From Geminocystis herdmanii PCC 6308 (GTDB lineage Bacteria; Cyanobacteriota; Cyanobacteriia; Cyanobacteriales; Cyanobacteriaceae): a stretch of DNA of 64,000 nt. Both the position numbers and the translations under genes were made by a program. Below are positions 10,352 to 19,142 of the stretch, piece after piece. The notes under the pieces were generated by a model. That model worked only from the letters and a program-made list of their open reading frames with translations. It did not search any database and was not told the origin of the DNA. The DNA is taken from positions 3,644,272 through 3,708,271 of the forward strand of contig NZ_CM001775.1 in the NCBI RefSeq assembly GCF_000332235.1, given 5' to 3'. How positions within the stretch are numbered: the first letter of the stretch is position 1; every line of letters starts with the position of its first letter.

Positions 10352-10445
10352 ATCTAGTTCGACAATAGAAAAATGATGAAGACGAGACAGAAGACAAGTG
10401 GACAAGTAGAAAAATTCCGAATACTTTTTTAAGAGAATGTGATTT
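10352..10445. repeat. Dispersed ~95-bp repeat, copy 1
   Basis: The block running from TAGTTCGACA through AATGATGAAGACGAGACAG, GACAAGTGGACAAGT and AGAAAAATTC to AGAGAAT matches a second block at 49429-49580. That copy carries about 45 extra bases in the middle. It lies immediately upstream of the HAD gene and covers its likely promoter region. Confidence 0.6.
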
Positions 10446-10451
10446 CTTATC

Positions 10452-11195
10452 ATGATTAATGTTATTTGTAAACAAAAGACTTTTAAAAATATAGAAGCGA
10501 TTATATTTGACAAAGATGGCACATTAGCCGATTCTGAAAATTTTTTACGAGAATTAGCCTTAAAAAGAGCAAGATTAATTGATGCACAAATACCCGGTAT
10601 TTATGAACCATTATTAATGGCTTTTGGAGTAGAAAATGACTATCTCAATCCGACTGGATTAATGGCGGTAGGCAGTAACAAAGAAAATCAAATTGTAGCG
10701 GCAGGTTATATTGCGGAAACAGGGAGAAGTTGGTTTGAATCCTTGTCGATCGCATCTGAATCCTTTAATAATGCAGAAAAATCCTTTCCTATTCGTGGTA
10801 AAACCTCCCCCATTTTTGCAGGAAGTCTTGAAGTATTGCAAGAATTAAAACAACAAGGATTAAAAATAGCAATTTTATCAGCAGATACCACCGAAGGAGT
10901 CAAAGAATTTGTGAAAACCCACGAATTAGATGACTATATCGATTTAATTATGGGGGTTGACAGTGGCTTATTTAAACCCGATCCTCGTTTATTCTTACAA
11001 GCCTGTGACATATTAAGGGTAAAACCAGAAAACAGCTTAATGATAGGGGATTCTCAAGGAGATATTTCTATGGCGAAAAATGCTCAAGCAGGGGGAGTTA
11101 TCGGCATTTGTTGGAAATATCCCGAAGCGCCTCATTTACAAACGGCGGATGTAGTAATTTCTGATTTAGCACAATTACAATTAGAAATTAAATAA
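10452..11195 (+). CDS. HAD-family phosphatase (phosphoglycolate phosphatase-like)
   Basis: 247 residues with all four HAD motifs: DKDGTLADSE (motif I, DxD nucleophile), LSADT (II), FKPDPRLF (III lysine) and MIGDSQGDISMA (IV). The alpha-helical cap sits between motifs I and II. This fits a small-molecule phosphatase such as phosphoglycolate phosphatase, but HAD sequence alone does not fix the substrate. A dispersed hairpin repeat begins directly after the stop codon. Confidence 0.8.
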   Translation: MINVICKQKTFKNIEAIIFDKDGTLADSENFLRELALKRARLIDAQIPGIYEPLLMAFGVENDYLNPTGLMAVGSNKENQIVAAGYIAETGRSWFESLSIASESFNNAEKSFPIRGKTSPIFAGSLEVLQELKQQGLKIAILSADTTEGVKEFVKTHELDDYIDLIMGVDSGLFKPDPRLFLQACDILRVKPENSLMIGDSQGDISMAKNAQAGGVIGICWKYPEAPHLQTADVVISDLAQLQLEIK

Positions 11196-11198
11196 TAA

Positions 11199-11262
11199 GT
11201 TCGTAGTAAGCCTTAAAAGGCTTATACAATGAAATGGCTAAAGCCATCACTACAAACTTTTT
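11199..11262. repeat. Dispersed hairpin repeat (GTTTGTAGTAAGCC family)
   Basis: AGTTCGTAGT at the left pairs imperfectly with ACTACAAACT at the right, around AAGCCTTAAAAGGCTT and ATGGCTAAAGCCAT. It is a near copy of the element at 6398-6475 and is followed by a T-run, so it may terminate the upstream HAD gene. Confidence 0.75.
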
Positions 11263-11306
11263 TTTTACGCCTTTGCGTCTTTGCGTGAGAAAAAAAGAAG
11301 CAATTG

Positions 11307-11927
11307 TTAATTGATTTGTTGTTTGATTAAATCAATAATACTTGAACCTCCCCAAATTGCCGCCAAAATAATGGATGTGGAAACAATACCTGCTAATAAA
11401 CAGATGGTTAACCCTCCAAGGGTGATAAATCCATCGTCTTCTTGTAATCCAAACGCCGTGACAAAAATTCCCATAGCTGGGGCGGTGTTTGTACCCGGAA
11501 TTGGTATCATCATAGATATTGCCATGAGTGCGATCGCAATTCCGATGACGATGCGCCCTCCTAAACTGGTACAAATAATGCTTAAACGAGGTTTAGTAAT
11601 CGCTTCAATGCGTTTTAACCAAGGCAACCCCATTTTGACAAATTTTCGAGCGGTTTCTACATTCATCGCACCATTCATCATTTTTTTAGGCAACCAAGGA
11701 GTTGTTGCACCACCGATTAATTGTATTGCCAATAAAAATATCAAAATACCGAAGGGAATAGAATAACCGGGGGCGGGAATTGGTAAAGCCGAAGGTAATG
11801 ATAAGATAAGCAATAAAAAACCAAAAATTCGCTCTCCTGCTAAGGTTAAAATTTCTGATAAAGTAACTTTTTCTCCTCTTTCTTCTTCAAAAAAATAACG
11901 ATTTAATTCAACAGATAATTTTGCCAT
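11307..11927 (-). CDS. ExoD-family membrane protein
   Basis: This matches the exopolysaccharide synthesis protein ExoD family: LSEILTLAGERIFGFLLLILSLPSALPIPAPGYS followed by further hydrophobic helices (about 4-5 segments) and TLGGLTICLLAGI. The frame opens 30 codons further upstream (12017), but the ATG at 11927 (MAKLSVELN) gives the usual family N-terminus. The longer reading runs to the edge of the GC-rich repeat at 12001-12040. The function of ExoD is poorly defined; the rhizobial homologue affects exopolysaccharide production. Confidence 0.8.
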   Translation of the reverse strand: MAKLSVELNRYFFEEERGEKVTLSEILTLAGERIFGFLLLILSLPSALPIPAPGYSIPFGILIFLLAIQLIGGATTPWLPKKMMNGAMNVETARKFVKMGLPWLKRIEAITKPRLSIICTSLGGRIVIGIAIALMAISMMIPIPGTNTAPAMGIFVTAFGLQEDDGFITLGGLTICLLAGIVSTSIILAAIWGGSSIIDLIKQQIN

Positions 11928-12000
11928 AAATTTATATAGTGAAACAGGGAGAAAATGAGTAATTAACTCTAATTTTTTATAATTAGAAAGTTTAGAAAAT

Positions 12001-12040
12001 CGCCCCCTAACCCCCAAAGTTGGAGGAATTAAAGGGGGAT
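12001..12040. repeat. CCCCCTAACCCCC...AAAGGGGG hairpin repeat
   Basis: A GC-rich inverted repeat in AT-rich DNA between hisZ and the ExoD gene. A related element with the same C-run/G-run arms is at 32695-32735. It may terminate hisZ transcription. Confidence 0.6.
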
Positions 12041-12056
12041 TGTCTATAAATAATTT

Positions 12057-13268
12057 TTATAATTGTTCGATCGAAACTTGACCATTTTCATCAATCCAAG
12101 CTAAATTTAAAATACCTTCATTGTGGGCGTATTTTCTAATATCTTCAGCAGTACGAAATTCTAAGTCAATTTCGACTCTCACAAGGTTTTCACTACTTCT
12201 TAATTGTTGAGCATAATCAAATGCCTTTTTTGTGGAAGCAGAATTTTTCGGAATTACTAACCAATCGCTGGGGGGAGTTATTTTGGGTAAATTAGGAGTG
12301 TTTAATAAACAACTGTGTAAGTCTTCGATATTAAAAGAAAAACCGATACCCGGAGATGATTTTTTCTGGGGATGATAGAGGCTTAAAAGTTGATTATAAC
12401 GCCCTCCTTGTGCCAATATATAAGGTTTATTATCTTTTAAACTGACAGCTGAAAAGGTTATTCCTGTATAATAATCAAAGGTTTGGATTAAACTTAAATC
12501 TAAAATTATTGGTAGCTTTTTATTGTTATTATGATTAACTAAATCTATTAAAGATTTTAAATGATTAACTGCGGATATTCCTTGTTCATCTAAGTCTAAT
12601 TTGCTCACTTTTTCTAAGACTTCTAAAGGATTTCCTCTTAAATCAAATACTTGTAAAGCCTTCGTTTTTAATTCTGATTCTAAGGGTAAATTTTCAAGGG
12701 AAACTCGATCGAGATTAGCAATACATTTTAAGATTTCTGATTGCAAATTAACAGGAAAACCTTGTAATAAATTTCTGGTTAAACCCGCATCACCTAAGAG
12801 TAATTGCCAAGATTCTACTCCTAAAGATTGCAAACAATTTGCTAATAATAAGAGAATTTCACCATCAGCTAAAACTCCATCGGTGAATAATAACTCCACC
12901 CCAGCTTGATAAAATTCTAACTGTCTTCCATGATGCCCTTGGGGTGGATTACGAAAAACATTGGCACGATAACAAAGTCTTTGGATAGTTTGATTGGTAA
13001 GACGATTAACTGCCGCCCTAGCGATGGAAACCGTTAACTCTGGGCGCAATCCTAGTCGCCCTTCGGAGGTATTTTGTAACTGTATTACTGTCGAAGGGTC
13101 GATCGCCCCTCCAGCCATGAGAGTATCAACCCATTCAATAGTGGATGTGACAATTCTTTTATATCCCCAACGTTGAAATACGTCTTGAAGACGATCGTTT
13201 ATCCAACTTTTTTGAGCGACTTCTAAGGGTAATAAATCTCTTGCGCCTGCGGGTGCTTGATGAATCAT
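12057..13268 (-). CDS. hisZ: ATP phosphoribosyltransferase regulatory subunit
   Basis: 403 residues of class-II HisRS-like fold: PAGARDLLPLEVAQK, GLRPELTVSIARA (motif-2 region) and GIGFSFNIEDL (motif-3 region). It has no anticodon-binding extension of full HisRS length, and the C-terminus is divergent. This is the pattern of HisZ, the regulatory partner of short-form HisG in histidine synthesis. No hisG is in this window. A degenerate HisRS is the alternative, less likely given the missing HisRS signature RGLDYYTG (here TFDYYTGITF). Confidence 0.85.
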   Translation of the reverse strand: MIHQAPAGARDLLPLEVAQKSWINDRLQDVFQRWGYKRIVTSTIEWVDTLMAGGAIDPSTVIQLQNTSEGRLGLRPELTVSIARAAVNRLTNQTIQRLCYRANVFRNPPQGHHGRQLEFYQAGVELLFTDGVLADGEILLLLANCLQSLGVESWQLLLGDAGLTRNLLQGFPVNLQSEILKCIANLDRVSLENLPLESELKTKALQVFDLRGNPLEVLEKVSKLDLDEQGISAVNHLKSLIDLVNHNNNKKLPIILDLSLIQTFDYYTGITFSAVSLKDNKPYILAQGGRYNQLLSLYHPQKKSSPGIGFSFNIEDLHSCLLNTPNLPKITPPSDWLVIPKNSASTKKAFDYAQQLRSSENLVRVEIDLEFRTAEDIRKYAHNEGILNLAWIDENGQVSIEQL

Positions 13269-13313
13269 ACTCGGATGGTGATTTGCATTATCGATGACGG
13301 ATCATCGTTAATC

Positions 13314-14339
13314 CTACCATAAAGGAATACCAAAAATTTTCGGAGCTTCTTTTTTACCATCCTTAGATTTTTCCTTACCCTTATCCTTTGATTTATCAGG
13401 TGGTTTTCCTCCTCCCTTCGTGGGTTGACTTGATTTTGTCTTGCTTCCTTCTGTTGATTTATCTTTTTTATCTAACTCTTTGAGTTCTTTTTGTGCTTGA
13501 ATAGCAACTGGATCACTACCATTAAGAGTCATTGCCTTATTTATATGAATTTTGGCATAGGTGGCATTATTTTGTTTGAGATACAAAGAACCTAGTAGTG
13601 CGTGAGCAGTACTACTACTAGAATCAATTTTGACGGCTTCCCTTAAATCAATAATACCTTGCTCATAATTTCCATCTTCTGCGTGTTGTTTAGCGGATTC
13701 AATCAATTTATCAAGACGAGAAACTTTCACTTTAGGAGCATTTTCTGACACGGGAGGATTATCGGTGTTGATAGGAGGAGTATTGTTTTGTGTTTGACTA
13801 ATAGCACCCTCACTAGCAAAGATTTGAGATGGGCTAGATGCACTTTTAAAATTAGGATTTTTTTGACGCATCAAATAAACCATATTTAGTTCACTGATGA
13901 GAGAAATTTTAATGGATAATTTGTTTAAATCTTGATATTGTTCAGGGGCTAATTTTTCTAAAGTTTCAAGATAGATTTTATCTACGTTTCTTTCTTCTTC
14001 TAATAATTTTTTAGCTGTATCACTGCTAATAGTAATTTTATACTGATCTGAAGCTAATCTACGACTAATTTCTGAGAAGATAAGTTGGCATTCTTTCCTA
14101 AGATTGTCTTTGTATAAATTTTCATAGGCTGGATTAACTAATTTTGAAAGAATAGTACTGGCTTTTTTTTTCTCTTCTTCGGTTTCAGCTCGATTGGTGT
14201 CAGGATGAAGTTGATAGGCGATTTTGAGATAACGTAATCTAATCTCTTTCGGAGTTGCAGAAATGGGGACTCCTAGAATTGCATAATAGTCTTTAACATC
14301 ATATTTGAATAAACCGTGTTTTAAGTCAGAAATAATCAT
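13314..14339 (-). CDS. J-domain protein with TPR repeats
   Basis: An N-terminal J domain (DYYAILGVPISATPKEIRLR, HPD motif in YQLHPDTN) is followed by a linker and two TPR-like units (AKQHAEDGNYEQGIIDLREAV; STAHALLGSLYLKQNNATYA). The tail is very basic and lysine/glycine rich (about residues 300-341). It is a DnaK co-chaperone by family; the client is unknown. I prefer the ATG at 14339, behind AAGGT, over a TTG at 14360. Confidence 0.85.
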   Translation of the reverse strand: MIISDLKHGLFKYDVKDYYAILGVPISATPKEIRLRYLKIAYQLHPDTNRAETEEEKKKASTILSKLVNPAYENLYKDNLRKECQLIFSEISRRLASDQYKITISSDTAKKLLEEERNVDKIYLETLEKLAPEQYQDLNKLSIKISLISELNMVYLMRQKNPNFKSASSPSQIFASEGAISQTQNNTPPINTDNPPVSENAPKVKVSRLDKLIESAKQHAEDGNYEQGIIDLREAVKIDSSSSTAHALLGSLYLKQNNATYAKIHINKAMTLNGSDPVAIQAQKELKELDKKDKSTEGSKTKSSQPTKGGGKPPDKSKDKGKEKSKDGKKEAPKIFGIPLW

Positions 14340-14543
14340 TGTTACCTTACTCTCTCCCAAATAATTAAATTATACTTAAATATTTACCAGAATACCTTTT
14401 TGACACTCCCAACGTTAACCTTCTGGTGTACCAAAGAATTGATAATGACTTTTTAACTTTTCCACCACCGTTAGAAGAATCTTGGCTAGTATTGTGAGGG
14501 GGTATAGTTAACGTTATTTTCCCGTACTTATACCCAAAATATT

Positions 14544-15464
14544 CTAGCCCTTGCCTAAGCTATCTGTTTCCACGATCGAACCGATACCGTGTAGAGTAGA
14601 GACAATACTATTGGGATCAATAAATAAAACCTTACTGCTTTCGCTACTACCAATCACCTTACCCATTTCCAAATATTGTTGAGTCAAAAGAAATTGTAAC
14701 GCCTTTTCGGCACTAGGATCACTCTTTACCTGATTAACAATAATATCTAAAGCCTCCGCCGTAGCTTGAGCTTGAAGAATCTGCTGTTGTTTTTTACCTT
14801 CAGCCTCTAAAATGGCAGCTTTTTTCATAGATTCCGCTTCTAAAAGTTTCGCTTCTGCCCTACCTTGTGCCGAATTTATCGCTGAGTCTCTTTCCCCTTC
14901 GGAGTTTAAAATAGAAGCCCGTTTTCTTCTTTCCGCCGTCATTTGCTGTTCCATAGACTGTTGTACTGCACTTGAAGGGGTAATATCTTTCAGCTCTACC
15001 CTTAACACTTTCACTCCCCAAGGGTCTGTAGCTATATCTAATTCTCTGAGAAGTATGTTGTTTATTTCACTACGAGCAACAAAAGTTTCATCTAATTCTA
15101 GCTTACCAATTTCCGCCCTAATTTGAGTTAAAACAAGGTTTTCCATGCCTAATTGTAAATCTTCAATTTTGTAATAGGCTTTTTCCATATCCACAATACG
15201 CCAATAAATCACCGCATCGACGCTTATAGAAACATTGTCTTTTGTAATACAAGATTGAGGTGGTACATCTAAAATTTTATCTCTAGTGGTATCTTTGTAA
15301 ACAACCTTGTCTAAAAAAGGCATAATAAAATTCAATCCGGGTGTCAATTTCTTGTTATAACTACCCAATCTTTCTACTAAAAATTCATTTTTTTCATTAA
15401 CAATTTTTACACTCCCAAAAACTGCTGAACCGGCTAAAAAAATTAGAATAAATAAACTTTCCAT
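14544..15464 (-). CDS. SPFH/Band 7 stomatin-like protein
   Basis: 306 residues: one N-terminal membrane helix ([16 protein letters not shown]), then the PHB domain ([41 protein letters not shown]). A long Ala/Glu-rich coiled coil follows (about 180-245) and a short C-terminal segment. It is a paraslipin that assembles membrane microdomains. It sits 24 bp downstream of an nfeD gene, the classical NfeD-stomatin operon, so the two products probably act together in the membrane. Confidence 0.9.
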   Translation of the reverse strand: MESLFILIFLAGSAVFGSVKIVNEKNEFLVERLGSYNKKLTPGLNFIMPFLDKVVYKDTTRDKILDVPPQSCITKDNVSISVDAVIYWRIVDMEKAYYKIEDLQLGMENLVLTQIRAEIGKLELDETFVARSEINNILLRELDIATDPWGVKVLRVELKDITPSSAVQQSMEQQMTAERRKRASILNSEGERDSAINSAQGRAEAKLLEAESMKKAAILEAEGKKQQQILQAQATAEALDIIVNQVKSDPSAEKALQFLLTQQYLEMGKVIGSSESSKVLFIDPNSIVSTLHGIGSIVETDSLGKG

Positions 15465-15488
15465 AATATTATTTTTTTGACTAAATTA

Positions 15489-15914
15489 TTAAACAAATTT
15501 TTTTGGTAAAACCGATAAAATATTACCTTTCCTACTAACAATGTAAACGGCTTCTTCGGGGGGGATTTCAAGACTTTCATCACTACAAATAGCTGACCAA
15601 GAACTTCCCTCATACATGACTTGACCTATTTTACCCGGTTCGATCGAGCTAATAGTTATCGCCTCACTTTCTTCTAATAATAAGGTTTCTTTTTTGTTAG
15701 TCAAAACATATTTTTTAGTTAGAAAAATAAGCCCAACAGAAAACAGCATCCAAAGAATAATTAATACATTATCATAAGGAATAAATAAGGCAAAACCTGC
15801 CACTAAAATAGCACTTAAACCCATCATTAATTCCACAAAAGCTGTAGGAAAAATCAACTCCATGATACAAAAAATAGAGCCAATTATTAACCAAACTAAT
15901 ACGGGAGATAACAT
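15489..15914 (-). CDS. NfeD-family membrane protein
   Basis: 141 residues. Two to three N-terminal transmembrane segments (LVWLIIGSIFCIMELIF; ILVAGFALFIPYDNVLIILWMLFSVGLIFL) precede a C-terminal OB-fold-like beta domain (GKIGQVMYEGSSWSAICSDES). It is the short NfeD form without the ClpP-like protease. It is the first gene of the operon with the stomatin-like gene at 14544. Confidence 0.88.
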   Translation of the reverse strand: MLSPVLVWLIIGSIFCIMELIFPTAFVELMMGLSAILVAGFALFIPYDNVLIILWMLFSVGLIFLTKKYVLTNKKETLLLEESEAITISSIEPGKIGQVMYEGSSWSAICSDESLEIPPEEAVYIVSRKGNILSVLPKKFV

Positions 15915-16120
15915 ATATTATCGTTATTATTTAGGACTATCTATATTAATCATTATAACGATAGGAATATTAAATCAACTGTAAACTTTTCTTTCTCCAA
16001 ATCTTGAGTCTGTTAACCCTAATTTGAGGGGAAATTGACTCATGATTATTCATTATTCATGATTAAATGGTATAATTCTCCCTTGGCATTATTGTTATAT
16101 CTCATTTTGAAGCGAAAATC

Positions 16121-17131
16121 ATGACGAAGAAGCGTGTCTTATCAGGAGTACAACCCACAGGAAATTTACACATCGGCAATTATTTGGGAGCGATTCGTAA
16201 CTGGGTGGAATTACAACCTAATTATGATAACTTTTTCTGTGTCGTTGATTTACACGCTATTACTGTACCCCATAATCCCGCTACTTTAACACAAAATACT
16301 TATACGATCGCCGCCTTATATTTAGCTTGTGGTATCGACTTAAATCACTCAACCATTTTTGTGCAATCTCATATTAGCGCCCATAGTGAACTAACATGGT
16401 TATTAAACTGTGTCACTCCTTTAAACTGGTTAGAACGGATGATCCAATTTAAGGAAAAAGCCGTTAAACAAGGGGAAAATGTCAGCGTTGGGTTGTTAGA
16501 CTATCCCGTTTTAATGGCTGCTGATATATTATTATACGATGCGGATCAAGTGCCAGTAGGGGAAGATCAAAAACAACATTTAGAGTTAACTAGAGATATA
16601 GCTATTCGTGTTAATGATAAATTCGGTAGTGAGGAAAAGCCCATATTAAAAGTACCCGAACCCTTAATACGCAAGGAAGGTGCTAGAATAATGAGTCTTG
16701 CTGATGGTACGAAAAAAATGTCTAAGTCTGATCCTTCAGAGTTGAGTAGGATTAACTTATTAGATAGCCCCGATGAGATTAAGAAAAAGATTAAGAAATG
16801 TAAAACTGATCCTATCATGGGTTTAACCTTTTCGATCGATCGACCTGAGTGCAATAATTTATTAGGGTTGTATGGTATTTTTACAGGGAAAACTAAAGAA
16901 GAAGTTACCGCCGAATGTAGTGATATGGGGTGGGGTAAATTTAAACCTTTGTTAACGGATGCGACGATCGAAGCCTTGACTCCTATTCAAACTAAATATA
17001 ATGAGATTATGACAGAAAAGGGATATTTAGATCAAGTATTAAAAGAGGGTAAAGAAAAAGCGGAAAGTGTCGCCAATGTAACCCTGCAACGAGTTAAGGA
17101 TGCGCTTGGTTATCTAAGAATTAAGAATTAA
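16121..17131 (+). CDS. trpS: Tryptophanyl-tRNA synthetase
   Basis: 336 residues. HIGN is at 17-20 and KMSKS at 199-203; [15 protein letters not shown] and LMAADILLYDADQVPVGEDQ are the conserved active-site blocks. The last codons (reading RIKN then TAA) and the stop lie inside the AATTAAG heptamer repeat that follows, so the natural C-terminus appears to have been overwritten by repeat sequence after the conserved ALGYL. Confidence 0.97.
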   Translation: MTKKRVLSGVQPTGNLHIGNYLGAIRNWVELQPNYDNFFCVVDLHAITVPHNPATLTQNTYTIAALYLACGIDLNHSTIFVQSHISAHSELTWLLNCVTPLNWLERMIQFKEKAVKQGENVSVGLLDYPVLMAADILLYDADQVPVGEDQKQHLELTRDIAIRVNDKFGSEEKPILKVPEPLIRKEGARIMSLADGTKKMSKSDPSELSRINLLDSPDEIKKKIKKCKTDPIMGLTFSIDRPECNNLLGLYGIFTGKTKEEVTAECSDMGWGKFKPLLTDATIEALTPIQTKYNEIMTEKGYLDQVLKEGKEKAESVANVTLQRVKDALGYLRIKN

Positions 17132-17166
17132 GAATTAAGAATTAAGAATTAAGAATTAAGAATTGA
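17116..17166. repeat. STRR heptamer tract (AATTAAG)n
   Basis: About seven uninterrupted copies of AATTAAG begin inside the last codons of trpS and run into the intergenic region. The unit carries TAA, and its seven-base period puts a stop in every frame. Similar tracts follow other genes at 21462, 23778, 49312, 51285, 60632 and 62600. Confidence 0.9.
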
Positions 17167-17169
17167 AGG

Positions 17170-17240
17170 AGTTAATCAATAACCCACCGTGTAATGAATT
17201 ACACGGACAACATTATCCCGTTCAATAAATTGAACTCAAA
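17170..17240. repeat. Double-palindrome element (inverted copy)
   Basis: It contains CCGTGTAATGAATTACACGG and GTTCAATAAATTGAAC and is the reverse complement of the elements at 8003-8090 and 62628-62712. As in those places it lies directly beside a short tandem repeat. Confidence 0.8.
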
Positions 17241-17292
17241 ATTCCTCATTACCTAACCTCATCAGAAAACTTTTTCATCAACCTAATTAATT

Positions 17293-18174
17293 ATGATAAG
17301 CCATTTTCAAAAAGCGATCGAGCATAAAGAATTTTTAATCACGGCAGAAATTACTCCCCCCAAGGGAGGCAACCCGGAAAGAATGCTAGAAGTGGCACAA
17401 CTGTTGAAAAATCGTGTCCATGCTGTGAATATTACTGATGGTAGTCGTGCTGTACTTAGGATGTCTTCGATCGCATCTTGTTATTTATTATTACAAAGAG
17501 GAATTGAGCCTATTTGTCAAGTAACAGGGAGAGATAGAAATTCTATTGGAATACAAGGGGATTTAATGGGGGCTTATAGTTTAGGAATTAGAAACATTTT
17601 AGCCTTAACAGGTGATCCCATTAAGGCGGGAGATCATCCCCAAGCAAAAGCAGTTTTTGAACTAGAATCCGTCAGATTATTAAAGTTAATTGAAAAATTA
17701 AATGATGGTTTTGATATTAATAATAAAGCCTTAACTGATGGTAATTTAGACTTATTTGCTGGAGGAGCAGTTGATCCTCAATCTAAGAGTTTATCAGGGT
17801 TACAGCGTCGTTTTGAAGCAAAAATTAACGCAGGAGCAAAATTTTTTCAAAGTCAATTAATCACCGATTTTGATAAATTGGATAAGTTTATGAATCAGAT
17901 TGCCCTAGGGTTCGATCGACCTATTTTAGCAGGAATTTTCTTATTAAAAAGTGCAAAAAATGCTTTATTTATTAATAAAAATGTGCCAGGGGTAGAGATA
18001 CCAGAACATATAATTAAAAGACTAGAAAAAGCGGAAAAACCCTTAGAAGAAGGCATGAAAATTGCTGCCGAGCAAATTAATTTGGCTAGAGATATTTGTC
18101 AGGGGGTACATTTAATGGCGGTGAAAAAAGAGGAGTTAATTCCCCAAATTTTAGACTTGGCAAATAAGGGTTAA
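17293..18174 (+). CDS. metF: Methylenetetrahydrofolate reductase-family protein
   Basis: 293 residues with the MTHFR TIM-barrel pattern: FLITAEITPPKGGNPERML (catalytic Glu region), VNITDGSRAVLRM, PICQVTGRDRN, NILALTGDP (FAD site) and FDRPILAGIFLL. It would reduce methylene-THF to methyl-THF for methionine synthesis. It is of the short FAD-domain form common in cyanobacteria. The last codons AAT AAG GGT TAA belong to a dispersed hairpin repeat, exactly as at the end of cobU. Confidence 0.85.
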   Translation: MISHFQKAIEHKEFLITAEITPPKGGNPERMLEVAQLLKNRVHAVNITDGSRAVLRMSSIASCYLLLQRGIEPICQVTGRDRNSIGIQGDLMGAYSLGIRNILALTGDPIKAGDHPQAKAVFELESVRLLKLIEKLNDGFDINNKALTDGNLDLFAGGAVDPQSKSLSGLQRRFEAKINAGAKFFQSQLITDFDKLDKFMNQIALGFDRPILAGIFLLKSAKNALFINKNVPGVEIPEHIIKRLEKAEKPLEEGMKIAAEQINLARDICQGVHLMAVKKEELIPQILDLANKG

Positions 18175-18192
18175 AACCCTCACTACGAACAT
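18163..18192. repeat. AAGGGTTAAAACCCTCACTAC hairpin repeat
   Basis: A short hairpin (AGGGTTaaAACCCT) followed by CACTACGAAC. It includes the metF stop codon. Copies occur at 19112-19142 (inverted, at the cobU stop) and 55170-55200. Confidence 0.75.
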
Positions 18193-18233
18193 GATATAAT
18201 TTTTGGCAAATATCACCAGTTTATCCCTTAAAT

Positions 18234-19097
18234 ATGACAAAAATTATCGCTCATTTAGGTCCTAATGGTACTTATTCCGAAGTTGCTAGTCTGTGTTATG
18301 TGCAGTATTTACAAGAGAAAGAAGGTATAGAATCACAGTTAATTCCTATTCCTAGTATCTCTCAAACTTTGCGCACTTTAGCACAGGGAAAGGCTGATTT
18401 GGCGATCGTACCTGTAGAAAACTCCATAGAAGGCACAGTGGCGATAACTCTCGATACCCTTTGGGAATTGGAAGGGTTGCATATTAAACAGGGTATAACC
18501 ATCCCCATTGTACATAATTTGTTATCGAAAGCTCGATCGAACTCAGACATAAAAACCGTTTATTCTCATCCCCAAGCCTTAGCGCAATGTCAGAAGTGGC
18601 TAGAAAATAATCTTCCCCAAGCGGTGTTAATTCCGTCTAACTCCACCACGGAAGCCTTACACCATCTCAGTCATGAGTCTTCTTCTGGTGCGATCGCATC
18701 TTCGAGGGCGGCTCATTTATATGATTTACCCATCAAAGAAAAAAACATTAATGATTACCCTGATAATTGTACCCGTTTTTGGGTGGTAAGTAGAGAAGAA
18801 TGCCATCACGGGGATTATGTGTCTTTAGGATTTTCTTTTCAGGCAAATATTCCGGGGGTTTTGGTAAAACCGTTACAGATTTTTGCCGATAAACAGATAA
18901 ACTTAACTAAGATCGAATCAAGACCAACTAAACGATCGTTAGGGGAGTATTTATTTTTTGTGGATTTAGCAGGAGATGTGTCTCAATTTGCCATTAAATC
19001 AGCGTTACAAGAGTTAGCAACGGTGACTAAAAATTTAAAAGTGTTAGGTAATTATGACATCATGACGATCGATCGTCAAGAATTAAGTCAATTTTAA
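18234..19097 (+). CDS. pheA: Prephenate dehydratase
   Basis: 287 residues, the monofunctional form. The catalytic domain (HLGPNGTYSEVASL, ADLAIVPVENSIEGTV, NCTRFWVVS with the essential TRF) is followed by an ACT domain (VLVKPLQIFADKQINLTKIESRPTKR), which normally binds phenylalanine for feedback inhibition. It converts prephenate to phenylpyruvate. The start ATG is 60 bp after the metF-like gene, on the same strand. Confidence 0.95.
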   Translation: MTKIIAHLGPNGTYSEVASLCYVQYLQEKEGIESQLIPIPSISQTLRTLAQGKADLAIVPVENSIEGTVAITLDTLWELEGLHIKQGITIPIVHNLLSKARSNSDIKTVYSHPQALAQCQKWLENNLPQAVLIPSNSTTEALHHLSHESSSGAIASSRAAHLYDLPIKEKNINDYPDNCTRFWVVSREECHHGDYVSLGFSFQANIPGVLVKPLQIFADKQINLTKIESRPTKRSLGEYLFFVDLAGDVSQFAIKSALQELATVTKNLKVLGNYDIMTIDRQELSQF

Positions 19098-19111
19098 CAA
19101 CACCATGAGCG

Positions 19112-19142
19112 TAAGTTTGTAGTGAGGGTTTTAACCCTTATT
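19112..19142. repeat. Hairpin repeat at cobU stop codon
   Basis: GTTTGTAGTGAGGGTTTTAACCCTTATT is the inverted copy of the element at 18163. Read on the minus strand it supplies the final codons AAT AAG GGT TAA of cobU. It lies between convergent pheA and cobU and may serve as a terminator. Confidence 0.75.
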
